DNA of 64,000 nucleotides from Mycobacterium conspicuum (GCF_010730195.1 NZ_AP022613.1:1054001-1118000), one strand, 5' to 3'. Shown: positions 24,723 through 33,982, counted from the first letter of the stretch. The notes: generated from the letters alone by a model not told the origin. Made by a program: numbers and translations.

Positions 24723-25679
24723 ATGACGTCACTGGGCTACCTCCTGTCCTGCGAAGAATTCCCTCCGGACGAATTGGTGCGCCAAGCCGTGCGCGCGGAG
24801 GCCGCCGGGTTCGAAAGGCTATGGATCTCCGATCATTTCCATCCGTGGAACGACAAGCAGGGCAATAGTCCCTTTGTCTGGTCGGTGATCGGCGCGCTGT
24901 CTCAGGCGTGCGCGCTGCCGGTCACCACCGCGGTCACCTGTCCGATCATGCGGCTTCATCCCGCGGTGGTCGCTCAGGCCGCGGCGACCAGCGCCGCGCA
25001 ACTCGACGGGCGATTCGTGCTGGGCCTGGGCACCGGCGAAGCGCTCAACGAGCACGTCACCGGTGAGCACTGGCCGCCCGCGGCCACCAGGCGCGACATG
25101 CTGGAGGAATCGGTGGAGGTGATTCGCCGCCTCTTTACCGGCGAGCAAATCAGCCATCGCGGAACGTATTTCACGGTGGAGAACGCGCGCATCTACACCC
25201 TGCCGGCCCAACCCCCGCCCATCTACATTTCCGGATTCGGGCCGCAGTCGGCGCGGTTGGCCGGCCGGATTGGTGACGGCTACCAAACCACCTCGCCTTC
25301 GCGCGAGCTGCTGTCCGAGTTCCGTGCGGCGGGCGGGGCGGGCAAACCCTCTCAGGCCGGCTTCAAGGTGTGCCACGCCGCAACCGTCGAAGAGGGCGTA
25401 GGCACCGCGCACCGCCTGTGGCCCAATGAGCACCTGCCCGGGGAGTTGGCCCAAATCCTGCCCACCCCTGCGCATTTCGAGCAGGCCTCCAGTCTCGTTA
25501 CGGCCTCCGCCGTGGAACAAGCGGTGCCCTGCGGCCCGGACATCAAGCCGTACCTGGAACGGATCCGGGAATTCTCCGAAGCCGGCTTCGACGAGGTGTA
25601 CATCCAGCAGATCGGTCCGTCGCAGGACGGCTTCTTCGACTTCTGGGAGTCGAAGGTGGTGCCCGAGATCGCGGCGTGA
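24723..25679 (+). CDS. F420-type luciferase-like oxidoreductase (FGD family)
   Basis: The 318-residue TIM-barrel protein belongs to the F420-dependent branch of the luciferase-like family, close to glucose-6-phosphate dehydrogenase Fgd. Visible are LWISDHFHPWNDKQGNSPF, TTAVTCPIMRLHPAVVAQAA, GRFVLGLGTGEALNEH and IYISGFGPQSARLAGRIGDG. It would transfer hydride to or from F420 on an unknown substrate. I chose ATG 24723 because it follows a SigF -10 box by 10 nt and gives the family N-terminus. Its stop overlaps the udgX start, so the two are co-translated. Confidence 0.88.
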   Translation: MTSLGYLLSCEEFPPDELVRQAVRAEAAGFERLWISDHFHPWNDKQGNSPFVWSVIGALSQACALPVTTAVTCPIMRLHPAVVAQAAATSAAQLDGRFVLGLGTGEALNEHVTGEHWPPAATRRDMLEESVEVIRRLFTGEQISHRGTYFTVENARIYTLPAQPPPIYISGFGPQSARLAGRIGDGYQTTSPSRELLSEFRAAGGAGKPSQAGFKVCHAATVEEGVGTAHRLWPNEHLPGELAQILPTPAHFEQASSLVTASAVEQAVPCGPDIKPYLERIREFSEAGFDEVYIQQIGPSQDGFFDFWESKVVPEIAA

Positions 25680-26308
25680 GCGCCACCCGCTACCTGCCGG
25701 AGAACCGTACGCTCGGTTCCCTCGCGGATGCGGCCGCGCACTGCCAAGGATGCTCGCTGTTCGCCGACGCGACCCAAACCGTGTTCGGCCGCGGTCGGCG
25801 TCGAGCGCCGATCATGCTGGTCGGTGAGCAGCCGGGAGACCAGGAGGATCGCGCCGGCGCACCGTTCGTGGGCCCCGCCGGGCGACTGCTCGCCCGGGCA
25901 CTCGAAGACGCCGACATCGATCCCGCGCTGACCTACCAGACCAACGCGGTCAAACACTTCAAGTTCACCCGCAAAGGCGGCAAACGGCGCATCCACCAGA
26001 AGCCCAACCGTACCGAGGTCGTCGCGTGCCAACCCTGGCTGATCGCCGAGATCGACGCGGTGCGGCCGCACGTGATCGTGTGCCTCGGCGCCACAGCCGC
26101 GCAATCGCTGCTGGGCACGGCTTTTCGAGTGTCCGCTCAGCGCGGCGAGGCGCTGCGGTTGCCCGCGGCGCTCGATATGCACCTGGACCCCGAGCCGATC
26201 GTGCTGGCGACGGTCCATCCTTCGGCTGTGCTGCGCGACCGCAGCGAGCGCCACGGCGAGGCCTACCGGCTATTCGTCGACGATCTGCGCCTCGCTTCTC
26301 GTTGCTAG
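25676..26308 (+). CDS. udgX: UdgX, uracil-DNA glycosylase that bonds covalently to DNA
   Basis: The 210-residue protein is a family-4-like uracil-DNA glycosylase of the UdgX type. It has motif GEQPGDQED, iron-sulfur cysteines (HCQGCSL, VACQPW), the diagnostic KRRIHQK loop with the catalytic His at residue 107, and HPSAVLRDR. In M. smegmatis UdgX this histidine bonds to the abasic sugar, leaving the enzyme on the DNA. GTG 25676 overlaps the preceding stop as GTGA. The 3-prime end overlaps the convergent FAD/Fe-S gene by 39 nt. From memory, M. tuberculosis lacks it. Confidence 0.95.
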   Translation: MSATRYLPENRTLGSLADAAAHCQGCSLFADATQTVFGRGRRRAPIMLVGEQPGDQEDRAGAPFVGPAGRLLARALEDADIDPALTYQTNAVKHFKFTRKGGKRRIHQKPNRTEVVACQPWLIAEIDAVRPHVIVCLGATAAQSLLGTAFRVSAQRGEALRLPAALDMHLDPEPIVLATVHPSAVLRDRSERHGEAYRLFVDDLRLASRC

Positions 26309-29209
26309 CCCGGCGGCGAGAACCTGCGCGAGATGCATCGGCCGGCGGTCGGCGGCGAGCTCACGGATCTGGGTGCGGCAGCTGAACCCGTCGGCGAGAA
26401 CCAAGGCATCGGCGTCGGCGTCGCGCAGCGCCGGCAGCAGCTTATCTTCGGCGCACGCGACGGACACGTCGTAGTGACCGTTTTCGAAGCCGAAATTCCC
26501 TGCCAGGCCGCAACATCCGGCATCGAGCACCTCGGCGTCCAGTCCGGCATCCGCCAGCAGCTGCCGCTCGTGAGAATAGCCGTCGAGCACCGCATGCTGG
26601 TGGCAATGTTGCTGGATCACGGCGTCGGCGCTGATCTGGGGCGGCTCCCACTCGGGCGCCTTGCGCGCCAAAAACTCACCGAGCGTGAACGTTTGCTTGG
26701 ACAGCCGGTGTGCGTCCTCGTCGCCGTAGAGCAGTTCGGGCAGATCGGATCGAAACACCGCGGCGCAGCTGGGTTCCAGCACCACCACCGGCGTGCTGGT
26801 GCGCAGCGTCGGAGCGAGCGCCGTAAGGGTCCGGCGCAGAACACGTTTGGCGACGCGGAGCTGACCGGTGGAGATCCAGGTCAGGCCGCAACACACGGTT
26901 CGGCGCGGCACCTCGACCGCAAAGCCCGCCGACTCCAGCACCGCCACCGCGGCCTGCCCGATTTCGGGTTCGAAGTTGTTGACGAAGCTATCCGGCCAGA
27001 GCAGCACCGGTCCGCGCGACGGCCCTGATGGTTCCGTGCCGGCCGGACGGCGGTTACGGAACCAACTGGTGAACCGCTCGTCGGCGAAGTTGGGCATCTC
27101 GCGCTGGGCGGCGATCCCGCCGGCCTTCTTGATCAGGGTCGACAGTCCGCGCGTATGGGTGACGGTGTTGACCGCATGCGGCATCACCGTGGCCAGCCGG
27201 GCCCACAGCGGGATCCAGCCCATCGAGTAGTGCGCCATCGGCCGCAACCGGCGTTGATAGTGATGGAACAAAAACTCCGCCTTATAGGTCGCCATGTCCA
27301 CGTCGACCGGGCAGTCGCTGCGACAGCCCTTGCAGGCCAGGCAGAGATCCAACGCATCGTGGACCGCGTGCGAACGCCACCCGTCGGTGATGACGTCACC
27401 CTGCACCATCTCGAACAGCAGCCGGGCGCGCCCGCGGGTGGAGTGCTCTTCCTCGGCGGTCGCCCGGTAGCTCGGGCACATCACGCCGGATTCGTGGCCG
27501 CGGCATTTGCCGACCCCGACGCAGCGTGCGGCCGCGCGCGAGAAGCGGTGATCGTCGTCGGGATAGGCGAACTCGGTGGCCAGCTCGATCGGGCGGTAAT
27601 CCACGCCCAGCCGCAGGTTTTCGTCGAGTTTGTAAGGGTGGACGACCTTCCCGGGGTTCATCCGGTTGTGCGGGTCGAACAGCGCCTTGGTCTTCTCGAA
27701 CGCTCCCACCATGCGCTCGCCGAACATGATCGGCAAAAGCTCGCCGCGCGATTGGCCGTCGCCGTGCTCGCCGGACAACGAACCGCCGTATTTCACCACC
27801 AGCCGTGCCGAATCCTCAACGAATGAACGGTATTTGGCCACGCCCTCGGCCGTCCGCAGGACAAACGGGATACGAGTGTGCACGCAGCCCTGACCGAAAT
27901 GGCCGTACAGCGAGGAAGTTCCGTAGTCGTAGCGGTCGAGAAGCCGGTGGAAGTCGCGCAGGTAATCGCCGAGCCGGTCCGGCGGCACCGCGGCGTCTTC
28001 CCAGCCCTCGTGGGTCTCGGGCTCGTTGGGCGGATATGCGGTCGCGCCCAAGCCGGCCTCCCGGGCGGCCCAGACCTCCTTCTTGCGGGTGGGGTCATCG
28101 AGGACGGTCGAATCGACCTTCAGCTTTTTCCGCAGCGCATCGATCATCGACTTGGCCTTGTGATCCGCGTCGTCTTGGTCGTCGCCGTCGAGCTGCACCA
28201 TGAGCCAGGCGTTGCCGTCGGGCAACTGGCGCAGCGCCTTCTCGGCCAGCCGCTGCGAATGCTCGAGTTCAACCAGACGGTGATCCAGCCCCTCCAAAGC
28301 CGCCGGGTTGTGCTCGAGCACGGCCGGCACCGCGTCGGCGGCCGAGGCGATGTCTTCGAAGCCCAAGACCACCAGTGCGTCGGCCGCTGGGATGCGAACC
28401 AGTTGCAGCTCGGCGCGGAGCACCGCGATCAGGGTGCTTTCGGAGCCCACCAGCGCCTTGGCGACATGAAAGTTGTTCTCCGGCAACAGCGAATCGAGGT
28501 TGTAGCCCGAAACCCGTCGCGGGATCTTCGGGTACTTCGACCGGATGTCGTCGGCGTACCCATCCGCGATGGCCTTCAGGCCGCGATAGATCTCGGCGCG
28601 CCGCCCGCCCTCGTCGAGGATCCGGGCGAACTGGTCGTCGTCGGTCGGGCCGACCCACATCCGCAGCCCGTCGTAGGTCACCACCTCGAGCCGGCGCACG
28701 GAATCGACCATCTTGCCGTACGCCTGAGCGCTGGAACCGCAGGAGTTGTTGCCGATCATGCCGCCGATCGCGCAGCTGACGTGGGTGGACGGTTTGGGGC
28801 CCACCATCCAGCCCGATGATTGCAGTTGATCGTTGAGCACGTCGAGCTTGATGCCCGGCTCGACGACGGCGATGCCCGCCTCGGTGTCAACGGAGCCGAT
28901 CCGGGTGCAGTACTTGCTCCAATCGATCACCACCGCCGCGTTGCAACATTGTCCGGCCAGACTGGTGCCGCCGCCCCGGGACAACACCGGCAGGTCGTGC
29001 CGGCGGCACACCGCGATGGCCTCGGCCCCGGCCTCCGGGGTGCGCGGCACCACCACGCCGATGGGCACTTGCCGATAGTTGGACGCATCCGTGGAGTAGG
29101 CCGCGCGCGACCCGGGATCGAACCGGATCTCGCCGTCCACCTGGGCGCGCAGATCCGCGGCCACCGCGTCGAACAGCTTGGGTGTTCGGTCCGCCCGATT
29201 CGCGGTCAT
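26270..29209 (-). CDS. FAD-linked oxidase fused to Fe-S/CCG domains (D-lactate/glycolate dehydrogenase-like)
   Basis: The 979-residue protein fuses an FAD-binding PCMH domain (residues about 35-210; VLSRGGGTSLAGQC and CAIGGMIGNNSCG), an FAD-oxidase C-domain (GEHGDGQSRGELLP), a 4Fe-4S part (CVGVGKCRGHESGVMCPSY and CLACKGCRSDCPVD) and C-terminal CCG motifs (CCGLTW and CCGLAGNFGFENGHYD). This is the layout of membrane-associated D-2-hydroxyacid dehydrogenases that feed electrons to quinones. ATG 29209 overlaps the stop of the enolase-superfamily gene as ATGA. It ends the SDR-TPP-enolase operon; substrate is inferred to be a hydroxy acid. Confidence 0.93.
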   Translation of the reverse strand: MTANRADRTPKLFDAVAADLRAQVDGEIRFDPGSRAAYSTDASNYRQVPIGVVVPRTPEAGAEAIAVCRRHDLPVLSRGGGTSLAGQCCNAAVVIDWSKYCTRIGSVDTEAGIAVVEPGIKLDVLNDQLQSSGWMVGPKPSTHVSCAIGGMIGNNSCGSSAQAYGKMVDSVRRLEVVTYDGLRMWVGPTDDDQFARILDEGGRRAEIYRGLKAIADGYADDIRSKYPKIPRRVSGYNLDSLLPENNFHVAKALVGSESTLIAVLRAELQLVRIPAADALVVLGFEDIASAADAVPAVLEHNPAALEGLDHRLVELEHSQRLAEKALRQLPDGNAWLMVQLDGDDQDDADHKAKSMIDALRKKLKVDSTVLDDPTRKKEVWAAREAGLGATAYPPNEPETHEGWEDAAVPPDRLGDYLRDFHRLLDRYDYGTSSLYGHFGQGCVHTRIPFVLRTAEGVAKYRSFVEDSARLVVKYGGSLSGEHGDGQSRGELLPIMFGERMVGAFEKTKALFDPHNRMNPGKVVHPYKLDENLRLGVDYRPIELATEFAYPDDDHRFSRAAARCVGVGKCRGHESGVMCPSYRATAEEEHSTRGRARLLFEMVQGDVITDGWRSHAVHDALDLCLACKGCRSDCPVDVDMATYKAEFLFHHYQRRLRPMAHYSMGWIPLWARLATVMPHAVNTVTHTRGLSTLIKKAGGIAAQREMPNFADERFTSWFRNRRPAGTEPSGPSRGPVLLWPDSFVNNFEPEIGQAAVAVLESAGFAVEVPRRTVCCGLTWISTGQLRVAKRVLRRTLTALAPTLRTSTPVVVLEPSCAAVFRSDLPELLYGDEDAHRLSKQTFTLGEFLARKAPEWEPPQISADAVIQQHCHQHAVLDGYSHERQLLADAGLDAEVLDAGCCGLAGNFGFENGHYDVSVACAEDKLLPALRDADADALVLADGFSCRTQIRELAADRRPMHLAQVLAAGLATRSEAQIVDE

Positions 29210-30318
29210 GCCAGCTCCTCCCGGTACTTTTCGAGGTCAGGTGCCCGAAGCGTGAAACCGTGGCCCGGGGCGTCCGGATCGGGGCGCAGAAACCCGCCCA
29301 CCGGCAGCTTCGTGCCGTCAAACGCCATCAATTCGATGCAGACGTGGTCGTGAAACCATTCGAGGTGGCGCAGGTTGGGCGTCGCCGCCCCGGCATGCAG
29401 GTGCAGGTTGGGCGCGCAGTGCGCGGAGATGTCCAAGCCGTGCGAGGCGGCGACGGCGGCGACGCGCAGCCACTCGGTGATGCCGCCGCACCGCGACGCG
29501 TCGGCCTGCAGGCAGTCCACCGCGCGGGCCTGACACATCCGGCGGAAGTAGACGAGGTCGTAGCCATATTCGCCGGCGGTCACGTCGGCGGCCACCGCTT
29601 CGGAGACGGCGCGCAGCCCGTCCAGGTCGTCAGAGGAGACGGGCTCTTCAAACCAGTGCACGTCCAGATCGGCCGCGTCGGCCATCATCCGGATCGCTTG
29701 CTTGCGGCCGTATGCGCCGTTGGCGTCGACGTACAGCTCGGCCGCGGGACCGATCGCGTCGCGGGCCTGGTCCATCCGGGTCAAGTCGCGGTCCGGGCAG
29801 GTGCCCCAGGATTCGCCGATCTTGATCTTCACCCGGGGGATCTGCAGCCGGTCCGTCCAATCGTTGAGCTGAGCACAGAGCTGTTCCTTGGTGTAACAGG
29901 TGAATCCGCCGCTGCCGTACACCGCAACCGTCTCGCGCACCGCACCGATCAATCGGTGTAGCGGAACGTCCAACAGCCGCGCCTTGAGGTCCCATAGCGC
30001 GATGTCGACGGCCGAAAGCGCTTGTCCACCAATCCCTTGCCGGCCCACGTTGCGCAGCGCCTTGACCATCGCGTCCGAGGCCCCGGCGGTGTCAAGCGCG
30101 CTACGGCCGATCACGTGATCGGCCAGCGTGCCGTTGACGACGACGGCACACGCCGGGCTGCCGTAGGTCCAGCCCGTTCCCACCACCGTGCCGCAATGGG
30201 CCTGCACCACCACCATCGTGGTGGCGTCCCAGCTCAGCGTGCCGTCGGCCTCGGGCGCGTCCGTCGGGATGGTGTAGGCCGTGGCCTTGAGGTCGGTGAC
30301 GGGTGAGGGGGGCGACAT
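29206..30318 (-). CDS. Enolase-superfamily enzyme (mandelate racemase/sugar-acid dehydratase type)
   Basis: The 370-residue protein has the enolase-superfamily barrel: base motif VKIKIGESWG, metal ligands YVDANGAYG, WFEEPVSSDDLDG and the following TAGEYGYD, and DISAHCAPNLHLHAGAA with the catalytic His. The KxK plus His pair is the mandelate-racemase arrangement, so it probably dehydrates or epimerises a sugar acid. Start at ATG 30318. It overlaps the FAD/Fe-S oxidase start and lies 24 nt after the TPP enzyme, suggesting a shared carboxylic-acid pathway. Confidence 0.9.
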   Translation of the reverse strand: MSPPSPVTDLKATAYTIPTDAPEADGTLSWDATTMVVVQAHCGTVVGTGWTYGSPACAVVVNGTLADHVIGRSALDTAGASDAMVKALRNVGRQGIGGQALSAVDIALWDLKARLLDVPLHRLIGAVRETVAVYGSGGFTCYTKEQLCAQLNDWTDRLQIPRVKIKIGESWGTCPDRDLTRMDQARDAIGPAAELYVDANGAYGRKQAIRMMADAADLDVHWFEEPVSSDDLDGLRAVSEAVAADVTAGEYGYDLVYFRRMCQARAVDCLQADASRCGGITEWLRVAAVAASHGLDISAHCAPNLHLHAGAATPNLRHLEWFHDHVCIELMAFDGTKLPVGGFLRPDPDAPGHGFTLRAPDLEKYREELA

Positions 30319-30342
30319 GGCTGCAGCTGGCTTCGGATCGCG

Positions 30343-32136
30343 CTAGCTGTTCTTGTGCGGCAGGAATTCCTGCACCTTGGTTTTCAGGCCCTGCTTGACG
30401 AAACCGACCCGGTCTTCGTCACCGGCGAGCACGGCCGTGCTGAGGGCCTTGAACTGCTCCCAGGTGGCGTGCGGCGGGATCGGCGGCATGTCGGGATCGG
30501 TGTAGACGTCCAGGACGGTGGGACGGTCGGCCGACAGCGCATTCCGCCAGGCGTCCGCGAGTTCCTCCGGATCCTTGACCGCCATCGCGTTCAGGCCGAG
30601 GCTGGCCGCGAACGCGGCGTAGTCAACGTCGGGAAGTGTCTGGGACTCAACGAATTTGGGTGCGCTGGCCATGGCACGCATTTCCCAGGTGACCTGGTTG
30701 AGGTCGTTGTTGTGCAGGACCGCCACGATCAGGCGTGGATCGCTCCACTCCTGCCAGAACCGTTTGATCGTGATCAGCTCGGCCATGCCGTTCATTTGCA
30801 TGGCGCCATCCCCCGCGAAGACGATGACCGGCCGGTCCGGGTGCCCGAACTTGGCGCCGATCCCGTAGGGGACGCCGGGGCCCATGGTGGCGAGATTGCC
30901 CGACAGCGAGCCTCGGATGTTGCCGCGGAAGCGCAAGTTGCGCGCGTACCAGTTGGCCGACGACCCGGAATCGGCTGTGACGATGGCGTTGTCGGGCAGT
31001 TGCGGGGAGAGTTCGGAGAACAGCCGAAGCGGGTTGACCGGGTGGGCGCCGACCATCGCCTCCTTGTGCATGGTTTCCCACCAGCGCGACACGTTTTTCT
31101 CGATCCCCTCGCGCCACGACCGGTCCTCCTTGCGAAGCAGATGGGGAATCAGGGCCCGCAGTGCCGCCTTCGCGTCGGATACCAGGTTGACCTCGTACGG
31201 GTAGCGCATGCCGATGAACCGACCGTCGATGTCGATCTGCACCGCGCGGCACTGGTCGAACTCGGGCAGGAATTGCGTGTACGGGAAGCTGGATCCCACG
31301 GTCAGCAGGGTGTCGCACTCTCGCATCAACTCGTAGCTGGGGCGGGTTCCCAACAGCCCGATGGATCCGGTGACCCAAGGTAACTCGTCGGAGAGCACGT
31401 CCTTGCCCAACAGCGCTTTGGCGGCTCCCGCGCCGAGCAGGTCGGCGACCTCGGCGAGCTCGTCGTGTGCTCCGCGCGCGCCGCTCCCGACCAGCATGGC
31501 GACCTTGGTGCCCGCGTTGAGCACTTCGGCCGCGCGTGCGATGGCCGCATCGTCGGGGGAGACGGCCGGCCACTCGATGCCCAGGCTGGACGGCACCATC
31601 TTGAACGCGTGGGTGGGCGGCGAGTATGGCAGCTCCTGCACGTCGGCGGGAATGATCAGCGCCGTGGGGGTGCGTTGCGTCATCGCCACCCGGATGGCGC
31701 GATCGAGCACATTGGGCAATTGTTCTGGGACAGTGACCATTTGGACGTAGTCGCTGGCAACGTCCTTGTACAGGCTCAGCAGGTCGACCTCTTGTTGGTA
31801 GGAGCCGCCCATGGCGCTGCGGTTGGTCTGCCCGACGATCGCCAGTACCGGTACGTGGTCGAGCTTGGCGTCGTAAAGACCATTCAGCAGGTGAATCGCC
31901 CCGGGGCCCGAGGTGGCCGCGCAGACGCCGAGGCGACCGGTGAATTTGGCGTAGCCGACGGCCTCGAACGCGCTCATTTCCTCGTGTCGCGACTGGATGA
32001 ACATGGGCTTGTTGTCGGCGCGGCCCCATGCCGCCAAGATTCCGTTGATGCCGTCTCCGGCGTAGCCGAACACGTGCTGAACGTCCCAGGCGCGCAACCG
32101 CTCCAGCAAATAGTCGGCAACGTCTTGTTTGGACAT
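30343..32136 (-). CDS. TPP-dependent pyruvate oxidase/decarboxylase-like enzyme
   Basis: The 597-residue protein has the three TPP-enzyme domains: N-terminal with the activating Glu (QSRHEEMSAFEAVGYAKFTG), a central domain (VAMLVGSGARGAHDELAEVA) and the cofactor domain with GDGAMQMNGMAEL and HNNDLNQVTWE. It resembles pyruvate oxidase/dehydrogenase (PoxB) rather than acetolactate synthase, which it could also be. GAAAGGAAA lies just before ATG 32136. A TCGAACAGTTCGA palindrome lies in the 40-nt gap to the upstream SDR. It would decarboxylate a 2-oxoacid. Confidence 0.9.
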   Translation of the reverse strand: MSKQDVADYLLERLRAWDVQHVFGYAGDGINGILAAWGRADNKPMFIQSRHEEMSAFEAVGYAKFTGRLGVCAATSGPGAIHLLNGLYDAKLDHVPVLAIVGQTNRSAMGGSYQQEVDLLSLYKDVASDYVQMVTVPEQLPNVLDRAIRVAMTQRTPTALIIPADVQELPYSPPTHAFKMVPSSLGIEWPAVSPDDAAIARAAEVLNAGTKVAMLVGSGARGAHDELAEVADLLGAGAAKALLGKDVLSDELPWVTGSIGLLGTRPSYELMRECDTLLTVGSSFPYTQFLPEFDQCRAVQIDIDGRFIGMRYPYEVNLVSDAKAALRALIPHLLRKEDRSWREGIEKNVSRWWETMHKEAMVGAHPVNPLRLFSELSPQLPDNAIVTADSGSSANWYARNLRFRGNIRGSLSGNLATMGPGVPYGIGAKFGHPDRPVIVFAGDGAMQMNGMAELITIKRFWQEWSDPRLIVAVLHNNDLNQVTWEMRAMASAPKFVESQTLPDVDYAAFAASLGLNAMAVKDPEELADAWRNALSADRPTVLDVYTDPDMPPIPPHATWEQFKALSTAVLAGDEDRVGFVKQGLKTKVQEFLPHKNS

Positions 32137-32148
32137 GAGTTTCCTTTC

Positions 32149-32161
32149 TCGAACAGTTCGA
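32149..32161. promoter_or_regulatory. 13-bp palindrome before the TPP-enzyme gene
   Basis: TCGAAC-A-GTTCGA is a perfect dyad with a 1-bp centre between the SDR stop and the TPP-enzyme ribosome site. The half-sites equal LexA half-sites, but LexA boxes need a 4-bp spacer, so it is more likely a site for another repressor or chance. Confidence 0.35.
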
Positions 32162-32176
32162 AGTTCGGCGTGATCG

Positions 32177-33235
32177 TCAAGTGAGGCGCCGGCGCACCCG
32201 CCCCGCCGCGCTAGCCAGGGCCGCCGCCGCCGTGCCCCCGAGAACGCCGCCGAGCAGCCCGATCAGGCCGTGGTGCTGGGAGGCCCACAGCTGCGCGCTG
32301 CGATCGGTGGACTGGTCGTCGAAAATGCCGTGGGCGCCGAAGTCATGGCCGTCAGTGCCGTCGGCCGGCTGCCACAGGTTGGCCGGCTGGTCCGACGGGC
32401 GGGGCTGGTCGGTCTGCTGGGAGTCGAACCCGGTCCGGGCCAGGTAGCGGTCCAAAAGACCGGGCGCTATCGCGTTGGCGGCCAGCGTGCCCATCGTGCT
32501 GGCGCCCACCCAATATTCGCGCCGCCGCGGATGGTCGGCGGCATACAGCACCGCCCGAGCGGCGACCTCGGGCTGGTAGATGGGTGGAACGGGTTGGGCC
32601 TGTTTGGGCAGCCGCGACAGCACCCAGGAGAACTGCGGGGTGTTGACCGCGGGCATCTGGACCATCGTGACGCGCACTTTGCTGTGTTCGTGCAGCAACT
32701 CGCAGCGCAGCGACTCGTTAAAGCCCTGGATCGCATGCTTGGCGCCGCAGTAGGCGGTTTGCAGCGGAATGCCGCGGTATGCCAGCGCGGAGCCAACCTG
32801 GACGATGGTGCCGCGATCTCGCGGTTTCATCCGGCGCAACGCGGCCATGGTGCAGTAGACGTACCCGAGGTAGCTCACCTCGGTGACGCGCCGGTACTCC
32901 GCGGGCGCGATCTCGGAGAACGGCGAAAAGACCGATGTGAAGGCGACATTCACCCACACGTCGATGGGCCCGAAGGCGCTTTCGACCTCACTCGCCGCCG
33001 CCTCGCACTGCTCCGGATCGGCCACATCGGTGGGTACCACACACGCCTTGCCGCCGGCCGCCTCGATCTCACGGGCCGCGGCGTTCAGCCCCCGCTCGCC
33101 GCGTGCCACCAAGCCCACCTGCGCCCCGCGGGCGCCGAAGGCCGCGGCGGTGGCTCGCCCGATTCCGCCGCTGGCGCCGGTAACGACCACGACTTGCCCG
33201 GTAGGGCCCTTGCCACCTGCTAAGCCACCTGCCAC
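32177..33235 (-). CDS. Short-chain dehydrogenase with C-terminal extension
   Basis: The 352-residue protein has a classical SDR core in residues 1-250 (VVVVTGASGGIGRATAAAFG, VQVGSALAYRGIPLQTAYCGAKHA) and a roughly 100-residue extension (LLDRYLARTGFDSQQTDQP) that ends in a weak membrane segment, GLLGGVLGGTAAAALASAAG, and RVRRRLT. Mycobacterial SDRs of this type are probably membrane-attached. GTG 33235 is chosen because a GGGTAT box lies 9 nt upstream. It heads the operon with the TPP, enolase-superfamily and FAD/Fe-S enzymes. Confidence 0.88.
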   Translation of the reverse strand: MAGGLAGGKGPTGQVVVVTGASGGIGRATAAAFGARGAQVGLVARGERGLNAAAREIEAAGGKACVVPTDVADPEQCEAAASEVESAFGPIDVWVNVAFTSVFSPFSEIAPAEYRRVTEVSYLGYVYCTMAALRRMKPRDRGTIVQVGSALAYRGIPLQTAYCGAKHAIQGFNESLRCELLHEHSKVRVTMVQMPAVNTPQFSWVLSRLPKQAQPVPPIYQPEVAARAVLYAADHPRRREYWVGASTMGTLAANAIAPGLLDRYLARTGFDSQQTDQPRPSDQPANLWQPADGTDGHDFGAHGIFDDQSTDRSAQLWASQHHGLIGLLGGVLGGTAAAALASAAGRVRRRLT

Positions 33236-33244
33236 CTCGTCGTG

Positions 33245-33250
33245 ATACCC
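33245..33250 (-). promoter_or_regulatory. SigF-like -10 box before the SDR gene
   Basis: On the minus strand GGGTAT lies 9 nt before GTG 33235. No good GTTT -35 element is present at 15-17 nt (GAAT or GGAA instead), so the SigF assignment is weak. The short distance would again give a leaderless mRNA. Confidence 0.3.
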
Positions 33251-33322
33251 GCAATTCCGCCGGTTATTCCTGCCTATATGTGCTTTCAGGCAAAGATTGC
33301 AGAAGGCAACAAAGTCGTCGGG

Positions 33323-33947
33323 TCAGACCACGATCACGTTGTTGGTGCCGGCGGTGGCGGTGGCGAACCGGTTGCTGACGTCGCCCCAGTTGACCACGTT
33401 CCAGAATGCCTTGACGTAGTCGGCCTTGACGTTTGCGTACTGCAGGTAGTACGCGTGTTCCCACATGTCCACCTGCAGCAGTGGAGCGATCCCGAGCGGC
33501 ACGTTGGCTTGCTGGTCGTACAGCTGAAAGGTGAGCAGCGTGTCGGCGAGGCTGTCATAGCCCAGCACGGCCCAGCCCGAGCCTTGCAACCCGTTGGCCG
33601 CGGCCGTGAACTGTGCCCGGAAGGGCGTCGAAGGAACCGAACGAGTCGTCGAGGGCGGCGGCCAGATCGCCGGTGGGCTTGTCCCCGCCGTTGGGGGACA
33701 GGTTCTTCCACCAGATGGAGTGGTTCACGTGCCCGCCCAGGTTGAAGGCGAGGTTCTTCTCGTTGAGCAGGATGGCGCTGTGGTCGCCCTTTTCGCGGGC
33801 TTCGGCCAGCTTGGCGAGGGCGTCGTTGGCGCCTTTGACGTAGGTGGCGTGGTGCTTGCCGTGGTGCAGCTCGTTGATCTGCCCCGAAATGTGCGGTTCG
33901 AGCGCACCGTAGTCATAGTCCAAGTCGTGCAGCGTGTATTCGGCCAT
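33323..33947 (-). pseudogene. sodA: Mn/Fe superoxide dismutase sodA, split by a +1 frameshift
   Basis: The first 105 or so codons from ATG 33947 encode a normal mycobacterial SodA N-terminus (MAEYTLHDLDYDYGALEPHI, then HHGKHHATYV and HVNHSIWW). The C-terminal half with QGSGWAVLGYD, the metal ligands in DMWEHAYYLQY and FWNVVNW continues in another frame. Removing one base from the GGG at 33623-33625 (plus strand) restores a continuous 207-residue enzyme reading FDAFRAQFTAAANG. SodA is abundant and exported in slow-growing mycobacteria. The lesion is either a sequencing error or a genuine loss; the rest of the gene looks intact. Confidence 0.9.
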
Positions 33948-33982
33948 CGGAAGTCCTTTCTCGCGGTTTCTGCTTCGAAGGT

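Noticed and set aside
32149..32161. TCGAACAGTTCGA as a LexA box
   Set aside because: The half-sites match but the spacer is 1 bp instead of 4, so LexA would not fit; listed only as a generic palindrome.
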